From positions 1 through 32,008 of the forward strand of contig NZ_FQXO01000021.1 of NCBI RefSeq assembly GCF_900129995.1: a stretch of DNA of 32,008 nt, written 5' to 3'. Made by a program: the position numbers and the translations under genes. The notes below the pieces were generated by a model, which ran no database searches, was not told where the DNA came from, and saw nothing but the letters and a program-made list of their open reading frames with translations. This document shows, in pieces, positions 17,219 to 26,972 of the stretch; the first letter of the stretch is position 1; every line of letters begins with the position of its first letter. Source of the DNA: Caloranaerobacter azorensis DSM 13643. GTDB lineage: Bacteria; Bacillota; Clostridia; Tissierellales; Thermohalobacteraceae.

Positions 17219-18259
17219 ATGGCTGAAATTCTAAAAAGACTTACAGAGTTGACTAGTAGTTCTGGCTGAGCTGCTAAAATAGGTCCTGAGACCTTGGCAC
17301 AGGTTCTGTGTCAATTACCTAAAATGCAAGATGATAATCTGATTGTAGGCATTGATACATCTGATGATGCTGCTGTATATAAAATTGATGATAATATAGC
17401 GATAATCCAAACAGTTGATTTTTTTACACCGGTAGTTGATGATCCATACACTTTTGGACAAATAGCGGCGACAAATTCACTAAGTGATGTATATGCTATG
17501 GGTGGAGAACCTAAATTAGCTATGAATATAATTTGTTTCCCAAATTGCCTACATCCTGATATCATGGCTGAAATTTTAAAGGGAGGATATGATAAAGTTA
17601 AAGAGGCAAATGCACTTTTAGTTGGGGGACATACTGTAGAAGATAATGAGCCAAAATACGGGCTATCTGTAACAGGTTTTATCCATCCGAATAAAGTAAT
17701 AAAAAATTGTAATGCAAAAGTAGGAGATTTATTAGTGTTAACTAAGCCAATAGGTTTAGGTATAATAAATACAGCCATCAAAGCACAGATGACAGATCAA
17801 AAAACATATAATGATGCAGTAAAAGTTATGACTACTCTAAATAAAGTTGGGAAAGATGCTATGATGAAAGTTGGTGTAAATAGTTGTACTGATATAACAG
17901 GATTCGGTTTAATAGGTCATGCATTAGAAATGGCTTTAGGTAGCAGTGTTACAATAAAGATATTTAGTAATAAGGTTCCTATTTTAGAAAGTGCAAAAGA
18001 ATATGCCAAAATGGGATTAATTCCAGAAGGAGCATATAAAAATAGAAGTTTTGTGGGTAATAGAGCATATATAAATGAAAATATTGAAGAAGAAGTAAAA
18101 GACATATTGTTCGATCCGCAAACATCTGGAGGACTTCTGATTTCAGTAGATAAAGCCAAAGCAGACATGCTTATAGAAGAACTTAAAGATAATCCAGTAG
18201 ATTATGCAATAATTGGAGAAGTTATTAGTAAAGATGAATATTCAATAATAGTTGAATAA
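17219..18259 (+). CDS. selD: Selenophosphate synthetase containing selenocysteine at codon 17
   Basis: SelD makes selenophosphate from selenide and ATP, the donor for selenocysteine. GGAGGG at 17208-17213 precedes ATG 17219. The frame reads MAEILKRLTELTSSSG, then TGA at 17267-17269, then AAKIGPETLAQVLCQLP. The TGA occupies codon 17, where other SelD proteins have the catalytic Cys or Sec. The frame is open on both sides and the TGA is followed by a SECIS-like hairpin, so it is read as selenocysteine; the product is 346 residues. Later motifs DDAAVYKIDD, TNSLSDVYAMGGEP, LLVGGHTVED and FDPQTSGGLL are diagnostic. A TTG at 17294 would drop the glycine-rich active-site segment and was rejected as start. 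Confidence 0.96.
17294..17314 (+). promoter_or_regulatory. Bacterial SECIS hairpin in selD
   Basis: TTGGCACAG at 17294-17302 pairs with CTGTGTCAA at 17306-17314 (nine pairs, one G-U), with loop GTT at 17303-17305. The loop begins 33 bases after the UGA and its first base is G, both as I recall for the general bacterial SECIS model (loop 16-37 bases downstream, G in the first two loop positions). It should bind the C-terminal winged-helix domain of SelB. Confidence 0.8.
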
Positions 18260-18289
18260 AGTTTAATATCTAGGAATGGATGGTGTATT

Positions 18290-19702
18290 ATGAATAATAA
18301 AGTTAACTTATTTTCAATGCTTCCGAAGGTTGATGAATTACTATCTGATAATAGAATAAATAATTTGATGGGGAAAATACCAAGAGAATATGTTGTTGAA
18401 GCTATTAGAGAAGAATTAGATATTATTAGAAAAGGTATAAGAAATGGGGAATATAATGTAAATACGTTAAAAAAAGAGACAGAAAAATTGCCTTTGTATA
18501 TAGTGAATAGGGCTACTAATAAAGCTAGACCAAATTTAAAAAGAGTAGTAAATGCAACAGGAGTAGTTATTCATACAAACCTCGGTAGATCACTTATAAG
18601 CAGAAGTGTTCTCAATAATGTTGTCGAAGTTGCTAGCAATTATTCAAATTTAGAGTTTGATTTAGACAAAGGAATACGAGGTTCTAGGTATAGTCATATA
18701 GAAGAAATTATTACTAGGATTACGGGTGCTGAAAGTGCATTAGTTGTAAATAATAATGCGGCTGCGGTAATGTTAGTCTTAAGTACATTAGCAAAGGATA
18801 AGGAGGTAATAGTTTCTAGAGGAGAACTGGTAGAAATAGGTGGTTCTTTTAGAGTGCCAGATGTGATGGAGCAAAGTGGTGCTAAATTAGTCGATGTCGG
18901 CACGACTAATAAAACTCACCTGTGGGATTATGAGAATGCTATAAATGAAGATACAGCTGCGCTTTTGAAAGTTCATACGAGTAATTATAGGATTTTAGGA
19001 TTTACTTCTAGCGTAGAATTAGATGAATTAGTTAAATTAGGAGAGAAATACAATATACCAGTAATTGAGGATTTGGGAAGTGGTGTTTTAGTTGATTTAT
19101 CGAAATATGGATTGTGTTATGAGCCGACGGTTCAAGATTCTATTAAAAAAGGTGCAGATGTTGTAACTTTTAGTGGAGATAAACTTTTAGGAGGACCACA
19201 AGCTGGAATTATAGTTGGTAAAAAGATTTATATTGACAGAATGAAAAAGAATCCATTAACTAGAGCGTTTAGAGTTGATAAATTTACACTTGCGGCATTA
19301 GAACCTACTCTTAGTCTCTATCTCAACGAAAATGAAGCTATTAAAAAAATTCCCACACTTAATATGATAACTATGTCTAATGATGAACTTAATGAGAAGG
19401 CTAAAATTCTTTTTGATAAAATAAAGACAAATATTGATGATAGGTTAGAAATTAAAATAGTTGATCAGTTTTCACAAGTCGGTGGAGGTTCATTACCTCT
19501 TGAAAAGCTACCAACTAAAGCGTTAGAAATAAGTTCATATTTAATAGGTGCTTCTGAACTTGAAAAAGGTCTTAGAATGTATGAAACCCCTATAATATCA
19601 AGAATATATAAAGATAAGCTCTATTTAGATGTACGAACAATAGGTGAAGATGAATTTGACATAATTGTTAATGCATTGAAAGCTATAGCAGATAACTTAT
19701 AA
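18290..19702 (+). CDS. selA: L-seryl-tRNA(Sec) selenium transferase
   Basis: SelA is a PLP enzyme that converts seryl-tRNA(Sec) to selenocysteinyl-tRNA(Sec) using selenophosphate from SelD. The PLP lysine is Lys298 in TFSGDKLLGGPQAG. The N-terminal LSMLPKVDEL-like region, ARPNLKRVVNATGVVIHTNLGR and GSRYSHIEE are conserved SelA features. Its 470 residues are normal length. It starts 30 bases after selD and ends 12 bases before selB, so the three are co-transcribed. Confidence 0.97.
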   Translation: MNNKVNLFSMLPKVDELLSDNRINNLMGKIPREYVVEAIREELDIIRKGIRNGEYNVNTLKKETEKLPLYIVNRATNKARPNLKRVVNATGVVIHTNLGRSLISRSVLNNVVEVASNYSNLEFDLDKGIRGSRYSHIEEIITRITGAESALVVNNNAAAVMLVLSTLAKDKEVIVSRGELVEIGGSFRVPDVMEQSGAKLVDVGTTNKTHLWDYENAINEDTAALLKVHTSNYRILGFTSSVELDELVKLGEKYNIPVIEDLGSGVLVDLSKYGLCYEPTVQDSIKKGADVVTFSGDKLLGGPQAGIIVGKKIYIDRMKKNPLTRAFRVDKFTLAALEPTLSLYLNENEAIKKIPTLNMITMSNDELNEKAKILFDKIKTNIDDRLEIKIVDQFSQVGGGSLPLEKLPTKALEISSYLIGASELEKGLRMYETPIISRIYKDKLYLDVRTIGEDEFDIIVNALKAIADNL

Positions 19703-19714
19703 AGGGGTGTTTAT

Positions 19715-21622
19715 ATGAAAAATGTTATTATAGGTACTGCAGGACATATAGATCATGGAAAGACAACGCTTATTAAAGCATTAACAGGTAGAGAAACTGA
19801 TAGATTAAAAGAAGAAAAAGAAAGAGGAATATCTATTGAGTTAGGTTTTACGTATTTTGATTTGCCTAGTGGAAGAAGGGCAGGAATTATAGATGTTCCT
19901 GGGCATGAAAAATTTATTAAAAATATGTTGGCGGGCGTAATTGGTATGGATATTGTAATTTTAGTTGTAGCAGCAGATGAAGGAGTCATGCCTCAGACTA
20001 AAGAGCATTTGGATATATTGAATTTACTGGATATTAAAAAAGGATTAGTAGCAGTAACTAAAGCCGATTTAGTTGACGAAGATTGGTTAAGTCTTGTGAT
20101 AGATGATATAACTAGTCAGCTTAAGGGTACTTTTTTGGAAGGGAGCCCCATTATACCTGTATCTTCAACAAAGGGTATAGGAATTCATAAACTTATAGAA
20201 ACTATAGATAAGCTTACAGATGAAGTGGCAGATAAAGATTACACAGAAACCCCAAGGCTACCAGTTGATAGAGCTTTTACAATATCAGGATTTGGAACTG
20301 TAGTTACTGGCACATTGATATCTGGTAAATTTAAAGAGGGAGATGAAGTTCAAATTTTCCCTGGAAATAAAACAAGTAGGATTAGGTCTATACAGGTGCA
20401 TGGCAAAAATACCAGTGAGGCCTATGCAGGTCAAAGAGTAGCAATAAATTTGGCTGGTATAAAGAAAGATGAAGTTAATAGGGGAAATGTAATAGCTCCT
20501 ATAGGTTCAATGAAATCTACAATGATGTTAGATGTAAAATTACATTGTTTAAAAGATTCTAACAGGGTTATAAAAAATCGTGCGAGAATGAGGTTGTATT
20601 TAGGTACCAGCGAAATATTGATGAGAGTAGTATTACTTGATAGAGAAGAACTATATCCTGGAGAAAGTTGTTACGCTCAATTAAGGCTAGAAGAAGAAAC
20701 AGTAGCTAAAAGAGGTGATAAATTTATTATTAGATTTTATTCGCCTATGGAAACGATTGGAGGTGGAGAAATATTAGATTCAAATCCACCAAAAAGAAAG
20801 AGATTCGACGAAGCTATAATAAAGGAGTTTGAATTAAAAGAGAAAGGAGAGCCTGTTGATATAGTAGAAAACTTTATTAGTGAAAATAGTAGAGAGTTTC
20901 CTAGTATAACAGACATAGCAAAAAATACTGTTATTCCTCAGAATAAAATAGAGTTACTGACAAATGAATTACTAGAGAAAAATAAAATAGTTAAATTTAG
21001 CCTATTGAATGATAAATATGTGATTCATAGGAATTATTTCTCTGAACTTACTAGAGATGTTATTAAAGAATTAAATACATACCATAAAAATAATCCATTA
21101 AAGTCAGGGATGTTAAAAGAGGAATTAAGAAGTAAATTATTGGGGCATATCAAACCTAAACTAGGCGATTTGGTGATAAATAAGTTGAGAGAAGATGGTA
21201 TAATTAAGATTATATTTGATAAAGTTGCATTAAAAGATTTTATCCCTGAATTTAATGATTTACAAAGTGAAATAAAAAATAGGTTAGAAGATATATATAT
21301 AAAGGGGATGTATGCACCTCCTAAAAAAGATGAAGCGATATCTCAATTAAAATACAAGAAAGAAGAAGTTATACAAGTATATGATGCAATGATAGAGCAA
21401 GGAATACTTGTTAGAGTAACTGATGAATTAGCGTTTCATAAAAAAGTATATGATGAAGGTTTAGAAAAGCTTAAAAAGTTTATTAAAGATAATGGTTCAA
21501 TAACATTATCTCAGTTTAGAGATTTATTGGGGACTAGTAGGAAATTTGCCGTAGCTTTATTGGAAGATTTTGATAGAAAGAAGATTACTAAACGCATTGA
21601 AGATAAGAGAATTTTACTGTAA
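19715..21622 (+). CDS. selB: Selenocysteine-specific elongation factor SelB
   Basis: SelB brings selenocysteinyl-tRNA to the ribosome at UGA codons next to a SECIS. The GTPase motifs are [13 protein letters not shown] (P-loop), [15 protein letters not shown] and TKAD. EF-Tu-like domains 2 and 3 follow, then the C-terminal winged-helix region (about 380-635) that contacts the SECIS, ending with the fold around [34 protein letters not shown] precedes ATG 19715. The 635 residues are typical. No selC tRNA gene is found after it or elsewhere in the window. Confidence 0.97.
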   Translation: MKNVIIGTAGHIDHGKTTLIKALTGRETDRLKEEKERGISIELGFTYFDLPSGRRAGIIDVPGHEKFIKNMLAGVIGMDIVILVVAADEGVMPQTKEHLDILNLLDIKKGLVAVTKADLVDEDWLSLVIDDITSQLKGTFLEGSPIIPVSSTKGIGIHKLIETIDKLTDEVADKDYTETPRLPVDRAFTISGFGTVVTGTLISGKFKEGDEVQIFPGNKTSRIRSIQVHGKNTSEAYAGQRVAINLAGIKKDEVNRGNVIAPIGSMKSTMMLDVKLHCLKDSNRVIKNRARMRLYLGTSEILMRVVLLDREELYPGESCYAQLRLEEETVAKRGDKFIIRFYSPMETIGGGEILDSNPPKRKRFDEAIIKEFELKEKGEPVDIVENFISENSREFPSITDIAKNTVIPQNKIELLTNELLEKNKIVKFSLLNDKYVIHRNYFSELTRDVIKELNTYHKNNPLKSGMLKEELRSKLLGHIKPKLGDLVINKLREDGIIKIIFDKVALKDFIPEFNDLQSEIKNRLEDIYIKGMYAPPKKDEAISQLKYKKEEVIQVYDAMIEQGILVRVTDELAFHKKVYDEGLEKLKKFIKDNGSITLSQFRDLLGTSRKFAVALLEDFDRKKITKRIEDKRILL

Positions 21623-21657
21623 AATAATAGACAAAAATACAAAGAAAAAGAGGAATT

Positions 21658-21687
21658 TTGATGAATTTTGTAGAATCATTTTAATAT
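21658..21687 (+). promoter_or_regulatory. Possible promoter for the two-component operon
   Basis: TTGATG at 21658-21663 and TAATAT at 21682-21687 are 18 bases apart, in the 100-base gap after selB. No terminator hairpin is evident after selB, so readthrough from the sel operon is also possible. Confidence 0.4.
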
Positions 21688-21722
21688 AAATTAAATTCTA
21701 ATAAACAATTTGAGGTGATAAA

Positions 21723-22415
21723 ATGGGCAATCATGTTTTAATAGTAGACGATGAGCCCTTGATGGTTAAAGGTTTGAAGTACAGTCTAGAACAAGATGGG
21801 TATAAAATAGACACTGCATATGATGGCAACGAAGCTCTAAGAAAGGCATTGGACAATAACTATGATTTAATCATACTAGATTTAATGCTTCCAGGAATTG
21901 ATGGGCTCGAGGTATGTCAAAAAATTAGAGAAAAATCACAAGTACCTATAATTATGTTAACAGCCAAAGGGGAGGATATAAATAAAATTTTGGGACTTGA
22001 ATATGGAGCTGATGACTATCTTACAAAACCTTTTAATATTTTAGAGTTAAAGGCAAGAATGAAGGCAATTCTTAGAAGAGTAGTAGCTAGAGAAACGAAA
22101 ATAAGTGATCAGGTTATTAAAGTTGATAATTTTACAATAAATACTTTGGGTAGAAAAGTAACTGTAAGGGGCAAAGAAATTAATTTAACAGCAAAAGAAT
22201 TTGACTTGCTCTTATTGCTTGCTTCAAATCCGGGCAAAGTTTTCAGTAGAGAGGAATTGTTAGAAGTTATTTGGGGATATGAGTATTTTGGGGATTTGAG
22301 AACTGTCGATGTGCATATAAGGAGATTGAGAGAAAAAATAGAGAAGAACTCCAGTCAGCCTGAGTATATTTTAACCAAATGGGGAGTTGGTTATTATTTT
22401 AGGAACAGAGCATAA
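21723..22415 (+). CDS. OmpR/PhoB-family response regulator
   Basis: The receiver domain (residues 1-120) has the acidic pair DD at 9-10, the phospho-accepting Asp53 in LIILDLMLPG, and KPF with the conserved lysine. The winged-helix output domain (about 130-228) ends with FGDLRTVDVHIRRLREKI and YILTKWGVGYYF, typical of OmpR-type DNA binding. It is preceded by TGAGGTG. The partner kinase frame opens before its stop codon, so they are translationally coupled. Overall it looks like the PhoP/YycF/ResD group but the target cannot be told. Confidence 0.95.
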   Translation: MGNHVLIVDDEPLMVKGLKYSLEQDGYKIDTAYDGNEALRKALDNNYDLIILDLMLPGIDGLEVCQKIREKSQVPIIMLTAKGEDINKILGLEYGADDYLTKPFNILELKARMKAILRRVVARETKISDQVIKVDNFTINTLGRKVTVRGKEINLTAKEFDLLLLLASNPGKVFSREELLEVIWGYEYFGDLRTVDVHIRRLREKIEKNSSQPEYILTKWGVGYYFRNRA

Positions 22416-23838
22416 AAGAAAAAGATTTATTAGTATAAGGTGGAAGCTTGTATCCACCTATTTATTATTGGTATTGATATCACAAATAATTATTGGTATT
22501 TTTATAAGTCAAAATATTTTAAATACCTATATACAAGAAAAACGTCAAGAAATATTAACTAAGTCTAATATTTTATCTAATAGAATTAAATTCTATTTAA
22601 CAAATAATGAGATTTTAGTATTAGATAGTCTATTGAAAACACTTGTAGAAAATTATAGCAAGGAAATTAAAGCAAGAATAATAATAGTGGATAAAAATAA
22701 TATAGTTAAGAGTGATTCAAATAACGAGTTTGAAGGTTCTAAATTATATCATTTAGAAATTCAAAAAGCGCTTGCAGGTATAAGTAATTCAAATGTTTAC
22801 AATTTTAAAGAATATGGACATGTTATGTATGTAGCAGTACCAATCATACTTGATGATGAAGTGGTAGGAGCTACATTTACATCGGTGTCATTAAATGATA
22901 TATACAATGTGGTTGATAGGATAAATAACAAGATAAGACTAATTTCTTTAGTAAGTACAGTTTTAATAGCATTGATGAGCTTTATATTTGCGGATTTTAT
23001 AACAAAACCGATTTCTGAAATGACTAAAGCAATAACTAAGATGGCTCAAGGAAATTTAGGGTTAAAAGTAGAAATTAAGACAAATGATGAATTTAAGCAG
23101 TTAGCTAATGCTTTTAATGTTATGAGTACTAAACTAAGCCAAGTTGATAAACAAAGAAAAGATTTTGTAGCAAATGTTTCACATGAATTAAGAACACCAT
23201 TATCTTCTATTAAATTACTTTCTGAGTCTTTACTACATCAAGAGAAAGTGGATGCTTTAGTTTATAAAGAATTTTTACAGGATATAGATTCAGAGATAGA
23301 TAGATTAAATAATATAATTGATGATTTGCTTATTTTAGTAGATTTAGACAAAGAAAAGTTAACACTTGATTTTAAAACGACATATATTAACTTTTTATTA
23401 GAAAAAATAATTGCTAGACTTAAACCTTTAGCTGAAAATAAGAAAATAAGTTTAGATTATATAGAAAGAGAAAAAATCCAGATAAAGGTAGATGCTAATA
23501 AGATACAGCAAGCAGTAATAAATATTATTCATAATGCAATTAAATATACTCCTGAAGGGGGAAGAGTAGAGGTTAAATTATATACTGAAAGGGATTATGT
23601 AGTGATTCGTGTTAAAGATAATGGAATAGGTATACCTAAAGAGAGCTTGCCTCAAATTTTTGATAGATTTTATAGAGTTGATAAAGCTAGGTCAAGAAGT
23701 ACCGGTGGTACTGGTTTAGGATTATCAATTGCATATCAAATAGTAAGTTTGCATCAGGGGACTATAGATGTAGAAAGTGAATTAGGGAAGGGAAGTACAT
23801 TTTATATTAAGATACCTATTGATTTAAACTTAGCTTAA
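22387..23838 (+). CDS. Sensor histidine kinase with HAMP domain
   Basis: Membrane helices at about 20-40 and 180-200 flank an extracytoplasmic sensor region. HAMP follows (ITKPISEMTKAITKMAQGNL), then HisKA with His266 in FVANVSHELRTPLSSIKLL, and HATPase_c with NIIHNAIKYTPEGG, DNGIGIP, FDRFYRVDKARS and GGTGLGLSIA. The architecture resembles WalK/PhoR-type kinases. The only usable start in frame upstream of the first helix is TTG 22387, 29 bases inside the response regulator gene, with GGGGAG only one base ahead, so the exact start is uncertain. Confidence 0.92.
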   Translation: MVIILGTEHKRKRFISIRWKLVSTYLLLVLISQIIIGIFISQNILNTYIQEKRQEILTKSNILSNRIKFYLTNNEILVLDSLLKTLVENYSKEIKARIIIVDKNNIVKSDSNNEFEGSKLYHLEIQKALAGISNSNVYNFKEYGHVMYVAVPIILDDEVVGATFTSVSLNDIYNVVDRINNKIRLISLVSTVLIALMSFIFADFITKPISEMTKAITKMAQGNLGLKVEIKTNDEFKQLANAFNVMSTKLSQVDKQRKDFVANVSHELRTPLSSIKLLSESLLHQEKVDALVYKEFLQDIDSEIDRLNNIIDDLLILVDLDKEKLTLDFKTTYINFLLEKIIARLKPLAENKKISLDYIEREKIQIKVDANKIQQAVINIIHNAIKYTPEGGRVEVKLYTERDYVVIRVKDNGIGIPKESLPQIFDRFYRVDKARSRSTGGTGLGLSIAYQIVSLHQGTIDVESELGKGSTFYIKIPIDLNLA

Positions 23839-23852
23839 TTTGGGGGTTTAAA

Positions 23853-24737
23853 ATGAAGGGTAAAATTTTAATATTGATTTTAAGTTTTGTTTTCTTTTTT
23901 ACTGGTTGTAATGTGAATAAAACAGTTTGTGAAGAATCAGATGATTATCCGCCTATTAGTCCTTTTCCTAAGAAAAATATTCATAATATAACTCTTTATT
24001 TTCCAAACAAGAATTTAGATTATTTAGTTCCTGAAATTAGAAAAGTTGATATAAGAAATCAGCCAATTGAAAAAATAATTATTGAAGAATTATTAAAAGG
24101 GACACATAATGAACAATTAACAAATTTAATTCCTTCAGAAACAAGATTAATTTCAACTGATATTATTGGGAAGATTATGTATCTAAATTTTTCGAAGGAA
24201 TTAATAAGGGAAGACTTGAGTGAAAAAGAAGAAGCATTAGTGTTGTATTCTATTATTAATTCGGCTGCACAAGTCGAAAATGTAGATGAAGTACAGATAC
24301 TTATAGAAGGTGAAACTAGGGAAGTATTTTATAAATATTTTACTATTGATAAACCTAAAAAAACTAGTTCATTAATTATTAATAATGCATATGTTAGTCC
24401 GATTAGCACAGTTATGGAATATTATAACAATATCATTAATCAAGATTATATTGGGGTTATTGATTTGTTTCATATTAGTGAAAGGGAAAATAAAAATTAT
24501 TATGCTCTAGAGTCTTATTTTCAAGATTATTATGGTAACATTTCGAAATATTTGATTAAAGAATATAAAATAAGCAATTATGATAAATTTGTGAGTGTTT
24601 ATGTAGTTTTAGAATTATTCTATAATAATAATATGGATAAAAAGGTTCAAGAGCAGGAGTTTATTTTGATTCTAGAAGATAATAAATTTGAAATTAATGA
24701 GATATTAAATAAGAATTTTTTTATGAATATAAAATAA
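23853..24737 (+). CDS. GerMN-domain lipoprotein
   Basis: A lipobox FTGC after a short hydrophobic signal marks an exported lipoprotein. Residues about 45-165 match a GerMN domain (ITLYFPNKNLDYLVPEIR, IIIEELLKGTHNEQL, LNFSKELI), known from spore germination protein GerM and from lipoproteins partnered with two-component systems. The C-terminal part is a small domain I do not recognise. It starts 14 bases after the kinase behind GGGGG, so it is the third gene of the operon and may modulate or report on envelope state (inference). Confidence 0.85.
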   Translation: MKGKILILILSFVFFFTGCNVNKTVCEESDDYPPISPFPKKNIHNITLYFPNKNLDYLVPEIRKVDIRNQPIEKIIIEELLKGTHNEQLTNLIPSETRLISTDIIGKIMYLNFSKELIREDLSEKEEALVLYSIINSAAQVENVDEVQILIEGETREVFYKYFTIDKPKKTSSLIINNAYVSPISTVMEYYNNIINQDYIGVIDLFHISERENKNYYALESYFQDYYGNISKYLIKEYKISNYDKFVSVYVVLELFYNNNMDKKVQEQEFILILEDNKFEINEILNKNFFMNIK

Positions 24738-24804
24738 TAAAATTATTATAGAAGATATAATAATATGTTGAGATATAGAATCAATCAAAAAGAGAAAAAC
24801 TATT

Positions 24805-24844
24805 CAAAAGAGAATCCTTTAAAGCGAAAAAGGGTTCTTTTTTT
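24805..24844 (+). terminator. Rho-independent terminator after the two-component operon
   Basis: AGAATCCTTT at 24811-24820 pairs with AAAGGGTTCT at 24829-24838 (one G-T pair) around an eight-base loop, followed by a T-run to 24844. Confidence 0.85.
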
Positions 24845-24908
24845 GTTTAAAGTATAGGTTATATTAGTTAGATATAAAATTTTATAGCAACTTTAATTTC
24901 CTATCTAA

Positions 24909-24955
24909 TTCAGGAAAATTCTGAACTGTCTTTATTCGTTTATAATATTTATAAT
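24909..24955 (+). promoter_or_regulatory. Putative activator-dependent promoter of the PTS/mannosidase operon
   Basis: Two overlapping -10-like boxes TATAAT (24941-24946 and 24950-24955) lack a recognisable -35. An inverted repeat TTCAG-N7-CTGAA lies at 24909-24925, just upstream. This layout fits a promoter needing an activator, possibly the PRD regulator encoded next. The assignment is an inference from position. Confidence 0.35.
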
Positions 24956-24978
24956 TAAATTAAAGGAGAGGAGTTACT

Positions 24979-26970
24979 GTGAAACCTGTATTTAATAAAC
25001 GTTTATTAAATATTTTAAAAGAATTTATAGATAAACAAACAGATTATTTAACAAGTAGCTACTTATCAAAAATTGTTGGTGTTACATCTAGAACCGTAAG
25101 AACTGATTTAAAGGTACTGGATGAAATATTATCATTACATGGAGCAAGAATTAATGCAAAAAAAGGTATTGGGTATAAGCTTGAGATTATAGACAATATG
25201 AAATTCTCTAATTTTTATAAAAAACTTTTATATGAAGAAAATAATAATGAAAAACAGCAGATACCAAATCTACCAGAAGAAAGAGAACGATACATTATTA
25301 AAAAACTTTTAGAAATAGATGAATGTATAACTCTTGAAGAGTTATGTGATGAATTATATATAAGCATGTCAACTATAAAAAAAGACTTAAAAAAAGTCAA
25401 ATATATTTTAAAGGATTATAGATTGACCATTGTAAGCAAGTCAAACAAAGGTATAAGAGTAGAAGGTAAAGAGATAGATAAACGCTTTTGTATAGCTGAT
25501 TATTTTTTTAGTAGAAGTAAATTAGATAGGATTAACCTAACGGATTTCTATATTGAAAATATTATTACGTTTAAGGATGTGGATTTAAAGAAAATTGAAA
25601 GAATATTAATGAAGCAGTTATCGAAATCGAATTTCCCTTTAACTGATATAGCATTAAAGAATTTAATAATACATATTGCAATAGCAATTAAAAGAATTAA
25701 GCAAGGGAACTGTATTGAAGAAAAAAATGGAAGAGTAGAGAAGCTAAATGCAAAACAAGAGTATGAAATTGCTAAAGATATTATCAAGTTATTAGAAAAA
25801 GATTTTGAAATTACAATTCCTTCTTCTGAAATCTATTATATAACTATTCATTTATTAGGAAGTAAATTATTAGATGAAAGAGAAGGGACAAAGTCAATAC
25901 AATTTATTGAAAATGATATAAAAAATTTGATTATTAAAATTTTAAATGAAATAAACAAAAAATTAAATTTAGATTTTAGCGATGATAAAGAGTTGATATG
26001 TGGACTAGCATTACACTTAAAACCAACCTTTCATAGGCTATATTTTAATATGAATATTAGGAATCCTTGGCTGAATGAAGTAAAAACTAAATGTCCCCTT
26101 GCTTTTCAAGCTGGTGCAATTGCAGCTCAAATAATAGAAAAGGAAACAGGATACAGTGTTAATGAAAGTGAAATAGGTTATTTAGCAATGCATTTTGGAG
26201 GTTCATTAGAAAGAAAAAAGAAGGGGGTTGGTATTAAGAAAAGGATTGCAATTATTTGTTCATCAGGAATGGGGAGTTCAAGTTTATTATTAGCAAAACT
26301 GAAAAATTCATTAGGAGATAATGTAGAGTTAATAGGGACTTTTCCTTTGCATCAATTGGATCTAGTAGTTAATTTAAAGCCAGATATTATCCTAACAACT
26401 GTTCCGATTAAGGAAGATATATCAATACCTAAAATATTAGTTAGTACAGTTTTAGAAGATTCTGATTTAGATGAAATAAAAGGTAAAATTAAAAATATTG
26501 ATTATTGTAAAAAAGGTAAAATTGATTTTGAAAATTTATTTGTCCGAGATTTATTTTTTACAGATATTAAATTTGAAAATAAGGAAAAGGTTTTAGATTT
26601 TTTAACTGACAATATGATGGCTAAAGGATATATTGATAAAAGTATAAAGCAATCAATACTTGCTAGAGAGAAACTTTCATCTACAGCTATAGGGAATTTA
26701 GTAGCTATACCTCATGCTTTAGAGGTAGTAGAAGTTCATTCGTGTGTCTGTGTTGGTATATTGAATAAACCAATTGTTTGGGATAAAGACAATAAGGTTC
26801 AGCTTGTAATGGTTCTATCGATTTCAAAAAATATATCAGATAAATTTAATGATTTGTTTAGTACTTTATATAAAGTAACAAAATCGCCATTATCTGTAGT
26901 TAAATTAATAAAACAAAAAGATTTTGATAATTTCTATATTAAATTCTTAAGTGAAAAGGAGAAAAATTAG
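24979..26970 (+). CDS. PRD-containing transcriptional activator with EIIB and EIIA domains (MtlR/ManR/LicR type)
   Basis: Domains in order: an N-terminal HTH (SSYLSKIVGVTSRTVRTDLKVLD), a second Mga-like HTH (LEELCDELYISMSTIKKDLKKV), two PRD modules with candidate phospho-histidines (LIIHIAIAI, IHLLGSKL, LALHLKP, LAMHFGG), a Gat-type EIIB domain with Cys427 in IICSSGMGSS, and an EIIA domain with His579 in LVAIPHALE. Such proteins activate PTS operons in response to phosphorylation by HPr and EII proteins. GTG 24979 has GGAGAGGAG at 24965-24973. The EIIA gene starts two bases after its stop, so it controls its own operon. Confidence 0.93.
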   Translation: MKPVFNKRLLNILKEFIDKQTDYLTSSYLSKIVGVTSRTVRTDLKVLDEILSLHGARINAKKGIGYKLEIIDNMKFSNFYKKLLYEENNNEKQQIPNLPEERERYIIKKLLEIDECITLEELCDELYISMSTIKKDLKKVKYILKDYRLTIVSKSNKGIRVEGKEIDKRFCIADYFFSRSKLDRINLTDFYIENIITFKDVDLKKIERILMKQLSKSNFPLTDIALKNLIIHIAIAIKRIKQGNCIEEKNGRVEKLNAKQEYEIAKDIIKLLEKDFEITIPSSEIYYITIHLLGSKLLDEREGTKSIQFIENDIKNLIIKILNEINKKLNLDFSDDKELICGLALHLKPTFHRLYFNMNIRNPWLNEVKTKCPLAFQAGAIAAQIIEKETGYSVNESEIGYLAMHFGGSLERKKKGVGIKKRIAIICSSGMGSSSLLLAKLKNSLGDNVELIGTFPLHQLDLVVNLKPDIILTTVPIKEDISIPKILVSTVLEDSDLDEIKGKIKNIDYCKKGKIDFENLFVRDLFFTDIKFENKEKVLDFLTDNMMAKGYIDKSIKQSILAREKLSSTAIGNLVAIPHALEVVEVHSCVCVGILNKPIVWDKDNKVQLVMVLSISKNISDKFNDLFSTLYKVTKSPLSVVKLIKQKDFDNFYIKFLSEKEKN

Positions 26971-26972
26971 CA

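Noticed and set aside
17282-17293. GGTC-CTGA-GACC mini-hairpin as the SECIS
   Set aside because: Only four pairs and no G in the first two loop bases; the neighbouring nine-pair hairpin fits much better.
17311-17781. - strand 156-codon open frame opposite selD
   Set aside because: Antisense shadow of a conserved gene; composition is proline-serine rich as expected from the reverse frame.
17294-18259. SelD starting at TTG 17294
   Set aside because: It lacks the N-terminal active-site segment and a ribosome binding site, while the frame continues upstream through a single TGA to a well-placed ATG.
21623-21722. selC tRNA after selB
   Set aside because: The 100-base gap is AT-rich with no cloverleaf, long acceptor stem or GGTTC-type T-loop.
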